Notes under the pieces: model-generated | What the model saw: only the letters and a program-made list of their open reading frames with translations | What the model was told of the DNA's origin: nothing | Databases searched by the model: none | Shown here: positions 8,340-17,616 of the stretch, piece after piece | Numbering within the stretch: position 1 is the stretch's first letter | Layout: every line of letters begins with the position of its first letter | Program-made: the position numbers and the translations under genes | NCBI GenBank assembly: GCA_964440915.1 | Contig: CAYTTV010000007.1 | Span: 21,154-85,153, forward strand | Length of the DNA stretch: 64,000 nucleotides | From: CAMPJM01 sp964440915 | Lineage (GTDB): Bacteria; Bacteroidota; Bacteroidia; Cytophagales; Cyclobacteriaceae | Reading direction: 5' to 3'

Positions 8340-9146
8340 CTACATATTAAGTGATCTCTGCCTAATACCTTCAAAGATTACCACAGCAGCAGCCACAGAC
8401 ACATTAAGCGATTCTATGTTGCCTTGCAGCGGTATTTTTGCTGTATTACTTGCCAGCTTCAGATATTCAGGGGAAATTCCATCTTCCTCTGATCCCATCA
8501 AAATAGCGGTAGGCTGATCAAAAGGAATATCGTAAATCAATTGGTCTGATTTTTCGGTACAAGCCACAACTTGGATGCCACTATCTTTAAGATAGCGTAT
8601 GGTGTCCTTCAGGTTGTTTTCCCTGCATACAGGAATGAAATTCAATGCCCCAGCGGATGTCTTCATTGCATCGCTATTGATTTGGGCGCCGCCTTTGGCA
8701 GGGATCACCAAAGCGTCCATGCCAGCGCACTCGGCAGATCGTGCCACTGCACCAAAATTGCGAACATCGGTAACGCGGTCCAGAATAAGCAAAAAAGGCA
8801 CCTTGCCCTGCTGAAAACACTGTGTAATAATATTGTCAAGTGATGCATAAGTCACCGCTGACAAAAAGCAAATAGCTCCTTGATGATTTTTCCGGGTTAC
8901 GCGGTTAAGCTTTTCCACAGGCACCAAAGTGTACGGAATGTTATATTCTGCGGCCAGCTTTGTCAACTCTAACATGAGCTCATTGGAAAGGCCTCTTTGT
9001 AGCAACAGCTTGTCAATTTCTTTGCCTGCCTTAATAGCCTCCATCACAGCCCTTGTCCCAAAGACAATCTCTTTGGGATCAACAGTGGATTTCGGTGATT
9101 TATTATAATGATTGCTTCTTACAACCCTTTGATTCCTTTTCTCCAT
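8340..9146 (-). CDS. rlmB: 23S rRNA 2'-O-methyltransferase, RlmB/TrmH family
   Basis: 268 aa from the ATG at 9146. A SpoU/SPOUT methyltransferase predicted to methylate a 23S rRNA guanosine ribose (G2251 in E. coli). An N-terminal substrate-binding domain (FGTRAVMEAI through TRKNHQGAI) precedes the SpoU motifs DVRNFGAVARSAECAG, AILMGSEEDGI and SLNVSVAAAV, which form the SAM-binding knot. The gene starts inside the end of the GWxTD gene, overlapping by at least 28 bp in another frame, which suggests translational coupling; an upstream TTG at 9167 would lengthen the overlap. TrmH-family members modifying tRNA are harder to exclude. Confidence 0.9.
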   Translation of the reverse strand: MEKRNQRVVRSNHYNKSPKSTVDPKEIVFGTRAVMEAIKAGKEIDKLLLQRGLSNELMLELTKLAAEYNIPYTLVPVEKLNRVTRKNHQGAICFLSAVTYASLDNIITQCFQQGKVPFLLILDRVTDVRNFGAVARSAECAGMDALVIPAKGGAQINSDAMKTSAGALNFIPVCRENNLKDTIRYLKDSGIQVVACTEKSDQLIYDIPFDQPTAILMGSEEDGISPEYLKLASNTAKIPLQGNIESLNVSVAAAVVIFEGIRQRSLNM

Positions 9147-10393
9147 AATTCTACATTGCCGAACCAAAAGCTCTCATAGCTTTTGCTCCTTAAAAGCTCA
9201 AAATGCCTGTCTGTGAAAATATTCTTAACTCTCACAAAGGTAAACTTAACCCTTGATATCCCATCATTTTTTTTATATATCCATTGCTCTTCTTCCCCAT
9301 TAAAATATACTTCATCGGGAATGCCGTACAGGGCATATATCATTCCTTGATCGGTTTTCCATCCATCTTTATAGGTAGTAAATACAGCATTAGCAAGTTC
9401 TATTTGGTCGTAATAACGCTTGATCATCATTTTGGCCCTAGAAGGAGTCTTCATCAGTTCTAGCCAATACTTGTCCAAGGCCTTTTTCAGGTCCGTAGCT
9501 TTCGACAACTTACTCATCTCACTTCTGGTACTAATATAAATCAGAGGCTCAATAAGCTCCTCAACTCTTCTGTATTTAGGGTAATAATCAGGGACAGCCA
9601 TATAGGCAATCCCTCGAAGTGTAGCGGTATCTTCTTGAATAAAATGCAAAGCCTCATTAGACATGGTCCAATATCTATTGGCTGGAATAGCAAAAGCAGC
9701 GTCTATTGTGAGCGTTTGATCTACTTCCTCTGCCTTTGTGGCCATAGGTGGCAAAGCTGGACTAAAGTTGTGATTATATTGATAGCAATAAAATGCGACA
9801 GAATCACCCGCTCCAAATGAGTTGACAAGTCGATAAGAATTGCCAACAGGAACATATGAATCGAAAACAGGAATGTTTCTAGTCCTTTCCATTAATACTA
9901 GATTAGGAGCTAAAAAGTCGCTTTCCAAGGGAATATCAAAGAGATAGGTAACTTCATTGTATTTTATATGGAGGAGCAGCAAATTTAATCCTGGCCCTCG
10001 CTTCAAAGGAAGCATTAAGTAATAGGTTTCATTATCCTGAACCAAAAGGTATTCAGCAGCATTCAAAGAATCCAGAACCCGGGAGGACTTGCTATCATAA
10101 AACTCCTGCAAACTGTACATTAACTGATAGTCTTCGAGCAGGTTCCCTACAGCCACATCAATTTTAAGATATAGATGGATGCTGTCTTTAGAAGCGGCTA
10201 ACCTATACTGAGAATGGACAAGCGCATTGGGATCATATTTATAAGCCGTATTGATCTGAGGAAAATTGGTATTAGCCAAGGTTTGTCCAGCAATGAATAT
10301 TAAGCCTATGGCAAAAAAGATACCAGCGCACCCCCGTATTAAACGAGGCCCTATAACACGGGTCATATACCTACACTGGAAAAAGGAATGCAT
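9119..10393 (-). CDS. GWxTD-domain exported protein
   Basis: 424 aa. The C-terminal domain carries the defining motif GWKTD at 344-348, followed by QGMIYALYGIPDEVY. The N-terminus has a basic segment and a hydrophobic run ending near TLANTNFP, consistent with a Sec signal peptide; an ATG nine codons inside (10366) gives the neater signal. The middle (about 60-250) looks beta-rich. GWxTD proteins are widespread in Bacteroidota and of unknown function, often at the cell surface or periplasm. It overlaps rlmB at its 3' end and is divergent from the methyltransferase gene. Confidence 0.85.
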   Translation of the reverse strand: MHSFFQCRYMTRVIGPRLIRGCAGIFFAIGLIFIAGQTLANTNFPQINTAYKYDPNALVHSQYRLAASKDSIHLYLKIDVAVGNLLEDYQLMYSLQEFYDSKSSRVLDSLNAAEYLLVQDNETYYLMLPLKRGPGLNLLLLHIKYNEVTYLFDIPLESDFLAPNLVLMERTRNIPVFDSYVPVGNSYRLVNSFGAGDSVAFYCYQYNHNFSPALPPMATKAEEVDQTLTIDAAFAIPANRYWTMSNEALHFIQEDTATLRGIAYMAVPDYYPKYRRVEELIEPLIYISTRSEMSKLSKATDLKKALDKYWLELMKTPSRAKMMIKRYYDQIELANAVFTTYKDGWKTDQGMIYALYGIPDEVYFNGEEEQWIYKKNDGISRVKFTFVRVKNIFTDRHFELLRSKSYESFWFGNVELWRKGIKGL

Positions 10394-10488
10394 ATTTATT
10401 AATTGAGTATATTTTAATCAACCTAGTATTCCATATAATACATAGAAAAAACCATCAGGTTTTGAATTTAAAAATTAATTTTGTCTTT

Positions 10489-11271
10489 ATGGCAACTTAT
10501 ACAACAGAAATCGCTTCGGATAAAATAATTTCAGACAATCCTATCCATCAACGATTGCTCAAAGCATATTACGTCGCACAGCCTTATATAAGTGGTCAAC
10601 TCTTGGAAGTTGGTTGTGGAGAAGGAAGAGGCATAGAACTCTTGTCGCCTTTATGTGAGCAATACATGGCCATAGATAAAATTACAGATGTGATTGAAAG
10701 ATTGAGCCAATCGTATAAAAACGTCACCTTTCGTCAAGCAATTGTGCCGCCATTTGAGGGAATTGCCAGCAATACATTTGATGTGGTAGTAAGCTTCCAA
10801 GTAATTGAGCACATAAAAGATGATGTGCATTTTCTAAAAGAAATCTTTAGGGTATTAAAGCCAGGGGGAAAAGCATTGATCACCACTCCTAATATCAAAA
10901 AGACCTTGACACGAAACCCTTGGCATATTAGAGAATATGAGGCATCGGAGCTAACAAAATTAGCGAGCTCTATTTTTTCTAAGGTGGAATCGAAAGGTAT
11001 CACAGGCAATGAAAAAATAATGCAATACTACGACATGAATAAGCGATCGGTAGAGAAGATTACGCGCTTCGATATTTTTAACCTTCAATACCGCCTTCCA
11101 GCAAGCATATTAAGAATTCCGTATGATATCCTGAACCGAATAAATAGGAATTCCCTGAAAAAAAGTGACAATAAACTTGTATTGGACATCACCCACGAAG
11201 ATTACCTCATCTCAGACGATCCGGACAATAGCCTAGATTTATTTTATGTCCTTCATAAAAAACAGGGTTGA
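10489..11271 (+). CDS. Class I SAM-dependent methyltransferase
   Basis: 260 aa from the ATG at 10489; an in-frame TTG nine codons upstream is less likely. Motif I LLEVGCGEGRG binds SAM, and FDVVVSFQVIEHIKDD with VLKPGGKALITTPN are the later Methyltransf_11 motifs. The substrate cannot be inferred: this clade includes quinone, sugar and lipid methylases. A TAATTTTG box (10476-10483) six bases before the ATG matches the -7 consensus, but I see no -33 element, so a leaderless transcript is only a possibility. The gene ends inside a strong terminator hairpin. Confidence 0.82.
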   Translation: MATYTTEIASDKIISDNPIHQRLLKAYYVAQPYISGQLLEVGCGEGRGIELLSPLCEQYMAIDKITDVIERLSQSYKNVTFRQAIVPPFEGIASNTFDVVVSFQVIEHIKDDVHFLKEIFRVLKPGGKALITTPNIKKTLTRNPWHIREYEASELTKLASSIFSKVESKGITGNEKIMQYYDMNKRSVEKITRFDIFNLQYRLPASILRIPYDILNRINRNSLKKSDNKLVLDITHEDYLISDDPDNSLDLFYVLHKKQG

Positions 11272-11286
11272 ACATCAACCCTGTTT
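11260..11286. terminator. Bidirectional intrinsic terminator
   Basis: AAACAGGGTTGA (11260-11271) and TCAACCCTGTTT (11275-11286) form a perfect 12-bp stem with a 3-nt loop, and the first arm includes the methyltransferase stop codon. On the minus strand the stem is followed by six T. It lies between two convergent genes and can serve both. Confidence 0.82.
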
Positions 11287-11350
11287 CCCTGAAAGTCTAT
11301 TGTGAAGGCTTGAGCGAGATCATTCTTTCGCATTCATAGAAGCCACATCT

Positions 11351-14308
11351 TTAAAACTGCGATGCAGCCCCATAATGCCGCATAAACAGCTCCTCGTACC
11401 TTATAGCAGCGTCGTTCTGTCCCGTCTGCTTCATTATTCTAATAAGGCCATTCAATATGTAAAGATTGGTTTGCACTTCATATCCCATGCCATTGCCAGG
11501 TTGGGTATAATACTGCAATTCCTCATCTGCCCTATCAGCCATTTTGTTGGCGACCTCCATGGCCATTTCTGTCTCTCCTACTGCGAGTAAATGACTTACC
11601 GTTTCTGGGATAGTATAATCGAACGGAACAGCGGCATCTGGCATCAGCGATAAGTTTCTCAACACCACTTCTTTTGCCCTCTCGGTATCGCCCTCTTCCA
11701 AAAGTGCGGCCGTAAGGCTGTTGAAATAAGCCCTATGATTGGTCACTGCTTTTCGATAATCCAGGTTATAGTTCACTTTTGGATTATCCAGCTCCCTAAA
11801 GAAGAAGTTATTCATCATGTGGTTGTACATGATTTTTGTATCTACCAGCTCTCCCATATTTGGATTTGGATTGCGCACTGGCAAAATCCTAAAGGTAGCG
11901 CCCTCTTGCACTGCATAAGGCTTGAAATCGATATTTACATTCTGCAAGGAAGTATTGTTGAAATAGATAGGTCGCTCCCAATTATTAGCAGCCAAGAGAT
12001 CTAAAATCATCAGGTCGTTTTTATAGATAGCCCTGCCTTTCAAATCAAGCATCATCTGCTCCTGCAACAGGTCTTCCATACTATCTGGAATGATACCCAT
12101 ATCCAGCACCTTTTCTGTATCGATATTCAGGAATACAGACTTTGAAGGGATGGTGTTGATAAAGCCTCTCGTAGAAGTAGGCACTTGAATGGCTTGATGC
12201 CCTTGCCGAATGAGCTCCATGTATTGGCTCAAATTGATTGCCCCTGTGATATTTGGATTTTCCATCACTGGCACGTAATCATTAGGCCCTCCTTGACGGT
12301 AAAGATCTTTGGTAAGTGAGAACGGCAAAGGTTCAGACTCATAGGTTTGCCTCAACAGTTGGTCAATGTACCATTCTGTATTGAGGTAGGTTAAGACAAT
12401 CACTCTGACATCTGTACGGAAACCTTCTACCTCTTGGGCATACCACAGCGGGAAAGTATCGTTATCTCCTCCTGTGAATAAAATAGCATTAGGTTCGCAG
12501 GAGTTCAATAGGTTCTTTGCCTGATCTACAGAAAAGTACCTATTAGACCTGTCGTGATCATCCCAGCCCTCTGCTGCCATAATACCCGGTACCACCAAGC
12601 AAATGGCTGTACTTACGATAGCTGTGGTTTTTTGATTTTTTATCCATTTCGAAAGCAGCTCATAAACTGCCATTACACCAAAACCTATCCAAATCGCAAA
12701 GGCATAGAACGACCCAACATAGATATAGTCTCGCTCCCGAGGTTCCACAGGAGGAGAGTTGAGGTAGAGAATCAGTGCGATACCAGTAAGGAAAAAGAGC
12801 ATGGCCACCACTGAAAACCCTAGCTGATCTCGCTTAAATTGATAAAAAAGTCCAGCCAAGCCTAAGATAAGCGGCAGCATAAAGAAGTTGTTTCTGGCCT
12901 TGTTATTGGCTAGCACTTCGGGCACGTCTTTTCCAGCATCAAGAGGCGAAAGCCAACCTGCATCTTGAATATCACTTTCCCTCCCAGCAAAATTCCACAT
13001 AAAATAGCGCATATACATCTTCCCTAGTTGGTGCGTAAAGAGGAAATATAGGTTATCACCAAAATTAGGTTCTTCTCCCTGTTTCAGTCCAAGAATACTT
13101 CGATATGCAGCGGCATGGTCAGTACTGTAAATTCTAGGAAAAATAGTTGTTTTGGCAGGATCATATACATATTGCAATCTCCTATCCACTGCTTCGTACT
13201 TGTCTTCACCTCTGGCATATATTGTTTGTCCTTCCTTTTGGTCAATGACTTCGGCAGTAAAATATTGTCCTTTCAACAACGGGCGAGAACCATACTGCTC
13301 CCTTTTCAAGTAGGATACCACACTGATAATATTTTCAGGATCATTCTGGTCAATAGGCGGGTCATAACTTGACCTTATAACAATGACCGAATAAGAGGCA
13401 TAACCGATCAAAACAAATGCAAGACTGAGCAAAGCAGTATTCAACAACGTCTTGCCATGCTTTTGGGAATAATAAATCCCATAAACCAAAGCTCCTATCA
13501 ACAGTGCAGAAAAGAAAATGATTCCGGACCCAAAAGGCAATCCCAACCCATTTACAAAATATATCTCAATGGAACCAGCAAGGCTTGGCAGCCCTGGAAT
13601 GATTCCTGCCATAATCACCATGATAATAAAGCCGCTTATTAACATCGTAGCCAATAAACCCCAAGTAGTTACCTTATGATTTTTGTAATAATACACCAAC
13701 CCTAGCGCTGGTATAGTTACTAAGTTCAAGAGATGGACACCGATGGACAAACCCATCATATAAGCAATGAGTATGAGCCATTTATTGCCCATGCTTTCAT
13801 TTTCAACCAACTCCCACTTTAATATAGCCCAAAAAACAAAAGCGGTAAAGAAAGAGGACATGGCATAGACTTCCGCCTCAACTGCTGAAAACCAAAAAGA
13901 ATCAGAAAAAGTATAGGCAAGAGCCCCTATAGCGCTGCTGCCTAATAGCAAATAAGCTTGCGAGACTGAAATGGTGCTTGCGGTAACTTTCAGCATCTTT
14001 CTGCCCAATAAGGATATGGACCAAAAAAGAAACAGTATGGAGAAGCTACTGCACAGAACACTAGAGATATTAATCCAGTAGGCCACCTGACTGACATCTC
14101 CCATAGCAAGAAAAGAAAACATTCGATTGATGAGCAGGAACGTCGGCGCACCAGGAGGATGAGGTACTTGTAATTTATATGAAGCTGCTATGAACTCCCC
14201 ACAATCCCAAAAACTTGCTGTAGGCTCTACCGTAAGCCAATATACCAAAGTGGCTATGCCAAAAACCAGCCAACCAGTTATTGTATTGATCCTCTTAAAA
14301 TTATGCAT
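11351..14308 (-). CDS. DUF2723 (GT117-like) membrane protein
   Basis: 985 aa. The first ~570 residues contain roughly a dozen hydrophobic segments, starting with a helix at 10-27, and a conserved luminal FWDCGEFIAASYKLQVPHPP loop of the DUF2723 family. The fold resembles GT-C glycosyltransferases such as protein O-mannosyltransferases, with the Asp in DCGEF the likely catalytic acid. A soluble region of about 400 residues follows. In Bacteroidota these proteins are thought to glycosylate exported proteins (established for some members; inferred here). A TAGTTTTG box at 14337-14344 could be its -7 element, but no -33 box is placed correctly. Confidence 0.88.
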   Translation of the reverse strand: MHNFKRINTITGWLVFGIATLVYWLTVEPTASFWDCGEFIAASYKLQVPHPPGAPTFLLINRMFSFLAMGDVSQVAYWINISSVLCSSFSILFLFWSISLLGRKMLKVTASTISVSQAYLLLGSSAIGALAYTFSDSFWFSAVEAEVYAMSSFFTAFVFWAILKWELVENESMGNKWLILIAYMMGLSIGVHLLNLVTIPALGLVYYYKNHKVTTWGLLATMLISGFIIMVIMAGIIPGLPSLAGSIEIYFVNGLGLPFGSGIIFFSALLIGALVYGIYYSQKHGKTLLNTALLSLAFVLIGYASYSVIVIRSSYDPPIDQNDPENIISVVSYLKREQYGSRPLLKGQYFTAEVIDQKEGQTIYARGEDKYEAVDRRLQYVYDPAKTTIFPRIYSTDHAAAYRSILGLKQGEEPNFGDNLYFLFTHQLGKMYMRYFMWNFAGRESDIQDAGWLSPLDAGKDVPEVLANNKARNNFFMLPLILGLAGLFYQFKRDQLGFSVVAMLFFLTGIALILYLNSPPVEPRERDYIYVGSFYAFAIWIGFGVMAVYELLSKWIKNQKTTAIVSTAICLVVPGIMAAEGWDDHDRSNRYFSVDQAKNLLNSCEPNAILFTGGDNDTFPLWYAQEVEGFRTDVRVIVLTYLNTEWYIDQLLRQTYESEPLPFSLTKDLYRQGGPNDYVPVMENPNITGAINLSQYMELIRQGHQAIQVPTSTRGFINTIPSKSVFLNIDTEKVLDMGIIPDSMEDLLQEQMMLDLKGRAIYKNDLMILDLLAANNWERPIYFNNTSLQNVNIDFKPYAVQEGATFRILPVRNPNPNMGELVDTKIMYNHMMNNFFFRELDNPKVNYNLDYRKAVTNHRAYFNSLTAALLEEGDTERAKEVVLRNLSLMPDAAVPFDYTIPETVSHLLAVGETEMAMEVANKMADRADEELQYYTQPGNGMGYEVQTNLYILNGLIRIMKQTGQNDAAIRYEELFMRHYGAASQF

Positions 14309-14432
14309 GCTAATGATTTAGTTGAGTTGCTGATTTCAAAACTATGCAATTTCATTATAATATAATTAATTATTTAGGCTTTTATTGCCCAATGGCTCAT
14401 CAACGCTGTAAAAATGGTATGATTGGAAGCCA

Positions 14433-16562
14433 TTAATATATAGAAACTATCTCTTTGATCCCTTCAATTTCACCAACTTGCCACCTCATCATATAATTAC
14501 CTGGAGGTATATTCAATGCTTCTGCTCGCAATACATATCGGTAATTCCCTTCGGTTTGCCGTTCTCTAAAGATAACAATTCTTTTATTGCCGTCTAAAGT
14601 GTACAGTACAAGGGTTACAAGCACTTCCTCCTGCAATGTGTACGTCAGTATATTTCCTGGAGAAAGACTGTATTGGAGGTCACGCGCACTGGGCTTTATC
14701 TTAATTTCTCCAAGGTCTATCGTAGCAAAGTTGCAACCAGCGGCATCATTCACAACCAAGCAAAGATGCGACGGCTGTACAATGGCCGGTGTCTGCAAAT
14801 TAACCTGGCCACCATTTCCAGGAAGGGCGTTCCCAATCAGCCTATCGTTAAGAAGAAGTTGATATCTAAGGTCTGGACTGCTCGTTTCAATCTGGACAGC
14901 AACTCGCTCGCCCGAAAGAACATGTTCAGAACTCACAGTATAAGATAAAGTATCTACATTAGGGCCTTGCATAGGCACAAAAGAGGCGATATTATTTTTG
15001 ATCGTACTGCTACAGGCATTATAGGTACGCAAATGATAGTTGGCAATTGTATCAATAGGGGCTGTAAGCAATGTTAATGTATCGCCATTCCCTATTTTTG
15101 GGGCTCCTATCATCAATTCCCCAAGCATAAGTTGGTAGTACACATCTATGTCGGAAGCAGGTATCCTCACCACCCCGATATCGCCTCGACAGACAGTGTC
15201 AGCGAGTACCACCACTTGTGTGGTCTCAGCTTGGGCTTTAGGAAGGACTTTTAGCGTAAATGTATTGTTAAGCTGCCAGTATTGTTCAGTAATGGGGTCA
15301 AGTATAGCAACAGCGAACCTCCGCTGCCGGACAGCAATATCCATCAAATTGGTAGTAATGTAGATCGTACTACCATTACCAATGGAAGTGTATATTGTTC
15401 CATCATACAGATCGGTAAGAAGATACACATAGCCCGGTTTTGTGTGATTCAATACAATAGTAGCCACCTCGCCCTCACATACAGGCGGCGGCGTTTCAAT
15501 AAAGTTATCACGAATCACCTCAACAGCATACCTTTTAAAGACGTTGCAACCATTGTCCGTGACAATGTTCACGCTATAGGTCGTGCTTGAATCTGGCACA
15601 ACCGCTATCTGTTGCGTGGTATCGCCTGTACTCCACCAATATGCGATGCCTCCCGAGGCAGATAGTGCTAAGGTATCCCCTCTTAGAACAACCGAATCCG
15701 AGACTTCAAAACTTGTATTCAAAGTCTTAATATGAGTTTTGAAGAAGTGGTAATTCAACCGCATTTTGTAAAGCTGTTTTGCAGTAAAAGAATTGCGGCA
15801 CCGTTGTCGGCTGTAGGACATATAGTTGCGCACGGGCGGCGTATAGGCTGTGTTAAAAACATCTGTGACGAATCCGGTAAACTCGCAAGCATCAGAGATT
15901 AAAGCAGCACTCAGGCCAGGATCTGCGGGAGTATCGCAGATGAGGTCACCTGCCTCGCTACAATTGGCCCCACTTACGAGTTCTGAACCAAACTGCACTT
16001 CATGGGTATGATAAAGTCCAAAGAAATGTCCTAATTCATGTATCAAGGTAGTGCCTTGAGGTACGCAAGCGTTTGCCATGAAAACATTATCGAGATTCTT
16101 TGTGGGGTAGTAGGTATAACCACAGATCCGCCCTTCTTTGGCTGAACTGATCTGATTGACGAAGTAAATATTGATGGTATTCTCAATATCATACGTAATC
16201 AGCCTTGCTTCATCAAATTTGGTAAGGTTATAGAACTTGTTGTCGTCAATATAATTGAAAGTGCAGACCTCAAAGGCCATACCAGCTAGAGAAAACGCTT
16301 CAGTTAAGCGCTCCACTTCTCTTAGAACAATTTCTTCACTTATACCCCCCGATCCATTAGATCGACGGACTATATGTGCAGTAATGGACATGATGACAGG
16401 CTGCTGCAACACAGAATCAGGTGGAATGTCAAATTCATCGTCAGATGTTTCGTAAGACACCTGCTCAATATTCAGCTCTGTATCGCAATACACCACGATT
16501 ACTTCCTTTTGTCCCAAGAAGACTAAACCTATTATAAATATGCGCCCAATAAATTTTTTCAA
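14433..16562 (-). CDS. Secreted M43-type zinc metalloprotease with T9SS C-terminal domain
   Basis: About 709 aa. The metzincin site HELGHFFGLYH lies near residues 175-185, with a Met-turn NYMSYS about 70 residues later, matching family M43 (pappalysin/cytophagalysin). Ig-like beta domains follow, and the last ~85 residues (after PSARDLQYSLSPGN, with IPPGNYMMRW near the end) look like a type A T9SS sorting domain, so the enzyme should be exported through the outer membrane. No ATG exists at the 5' end. TTG at 16562 gives MKKFIGRIFIIGL, a good signal peptide; TTG at 16589 is the alternative and would sit 3 bp from the upstream gene. Confidence 0.85.
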   Translation of the reverse strand: MKKFIGRIFIIGLVFLGQKEVIVVYCDTELNIEQVSYETSDDEFDIPPDSVLQQPVIMSITAHIVRRSNGSGGISEEIVLREVERLTEAFSLAGMAFEVCTFNYIDDNKFYNLTKFDEARLITYDIENTINIYFVNQISSAKEGRICGYTYYPTKNLDNVFMANACVPQGTTLIHELGHFFGLYHTHEVQFGSELVSGANCSEAGDLICDTPADPGLSAALISDACEFTGFVTDVFNTAYTPPVRNYMSYSRQRCRNSFTAKQLYKMRLNYHFFKTHIKTLNTSFEVSDSVVLRGDTLALSASGGIAYWWSTGDTTQQIAVVPDSSTTYSVNIVTDNGCNVFKRYAVEVIRDNFIETPPPVCEGEVATIVLNHTKPGYVYLLTDLYDGTIYTSIGNGSTIYITTNLMDIAVRQRRFAVAILDPITEQYWQLNNTFTLKVLPKAQAETTQVVVLADTVCRGDIGVVRIPASDIDVYYQLMLGELMIGAPKIGNGDTLTLLTAPIDTIANYHLRTYNACSSTIKNNIASFVPMQGPNVDTLSYTVSSEHVLSGERVAVQIETSSPDLRYQLLLNDRLIGNALPGNGGQVNLQTPAIVQPSHLCLVVNDAAGCNFATIDLGEIKIKPSARDLQYSLSPGNILTYTLQEEVLVTLVLYTLDGNKRIVIFRERQTEGNYRYVLRAEALNIPPGNYMMRWQVGEIEGIKEIVSIY

Positions 16563-16592
16563 AATCAATTTTATGGTATCATCTGGCAAAAC

Positions 16593-17390
16593 TCACTTTC
16601 CTTCTTTGTTGGCAGCATTGAGGATATTGAACAAATCCTCCGACAGCAGCATCGCAGCATTCCAGGTAGCAACATACTCAAGGCCTTGGGCAACCGTATG
16701 ATCACGAGAATGATTCATAATAGCTTTCGTGCCTCGAATAGCCAATGGAGATTTCTTGGCAATAATCGAAGCTGTTTCTTTCGCCAATATCATAGCACCA
16801 TCCCTGTCGACAGACACCTTGTTGACAAGTCCTATCCTTTCAGCCTCATTGGCCTCAATATTTTTGCCTGTAAAAGCCATTTCTCGAACGATGCCTTCTG
16901 GAACAATCTTGGGCAGACGCTGCAAAGACCCAAGATCTGCCACCATGCCCATATCAATCTCCTTTATTGAGAAAAACGCATCTTGTGAGGCATACCGTAT
17001 ATCACAGGCAGCAATAATATCTAAACCTGCCCCTACGCAGGCTCCATGCGTAACCGCAATGACCGGTTTAATACAACTTTCTATTGCATTGATAGGTGCT
17101 TGGAGCGACAGGATAAGCTCCCTAAGTTTTTCTCTCGTTCGACCAGGACAGTTATCGGCTATACTTGATTGTATGGTTGCCAGAAATTTCAGGTCTATGC
17201 CCGCGCAAAAATGCTTGCCCGCTCCAGATAGTATGATTGCATAAATACCGTCGTCCTTTTTTAATCTATCAAAAACAATCTCTAGCTCTTTCCAGGCTTC
17301 TTTGTCCAAAGCATTGGCTTTATGAGATTGGTCCAGTTCAACTTCTGCTATATTATTTTCTTTGCGCAATTTTAAGGTTGAATACTCCAT
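16593..17390 (-). CDS. Enoyl-CoA hydratase/isomerase, dienoyl-CoA isomerase-like
   Basis: 265 aa crotonase fold. The oxyanion-hole segments are HFCAGIDL (60-67) and HGACVGAGLD (115-124). D130 (ACDIRY), E144 (IKEID) and D152 (VADLG) align with the three catalytic acids of delta3,5-delta2,4-dienoyl-CoA isomerase (ECH1), and GSLQRLPK follows as in that enzyme. It therefore probably isomerises dienoyl-CoA in unsaturated fatty-acid beta-oxidation rather than hydrating enoyl-CoA. It sits directly upstream of the metalloprotease gene on the same strand without a functional link. The 226 bp upstream to the oxidoreductase gene hold no recognised element. Confidence 0.87.
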   Translation of the reverse strand: MEYSTLKLRKENNIAEVELDQSHKANALDKEAWKELEIVFDRLKKDDGIYAIILSGAGKHFCAGIDLKFLATIQSSIADNCPGRTREKLRELILSLQAPINAIESCIKPVIAVTHGACVGAGLDIIAACDIRYASQDAFFSIKEIDMGMVADLGSLQRLPKIVPEGIVREMAFTGKNIEANEAERIGLVNKVSVDRDGAMILAKETASIIAKKSPLAIRGTKAIMNHSRDHTVAQGLEYVATWNAAMLLSEDLFNILNAANKEGK

Positions 17391-17616
17391 TCCTAAATAT
17401 TTTAATGTCCCAAGAGAAAGGAAATGCTACATCTCATATGTATGAATTGTAATTTCGGTCACATTACCGGCTGAGCATGATTTATCAAACACATACTTGA
17501 ATAGATTGTTAAAGCCGATGTAATCCGTTAAAAATACGAATAAATAAACCTTATCTTTCAACATGTACGAGCATTTGCCCATTTTAATAAATGGACTATA
17601 ACTAAAACATTCCCAC

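Noticed and set aside
10462..10488. Upstream TTG start for the methyltransferase
   Set aside because: The added nine residues are hydrophobic and lack family support; ATG at 10489 gives the expected N-terminus.
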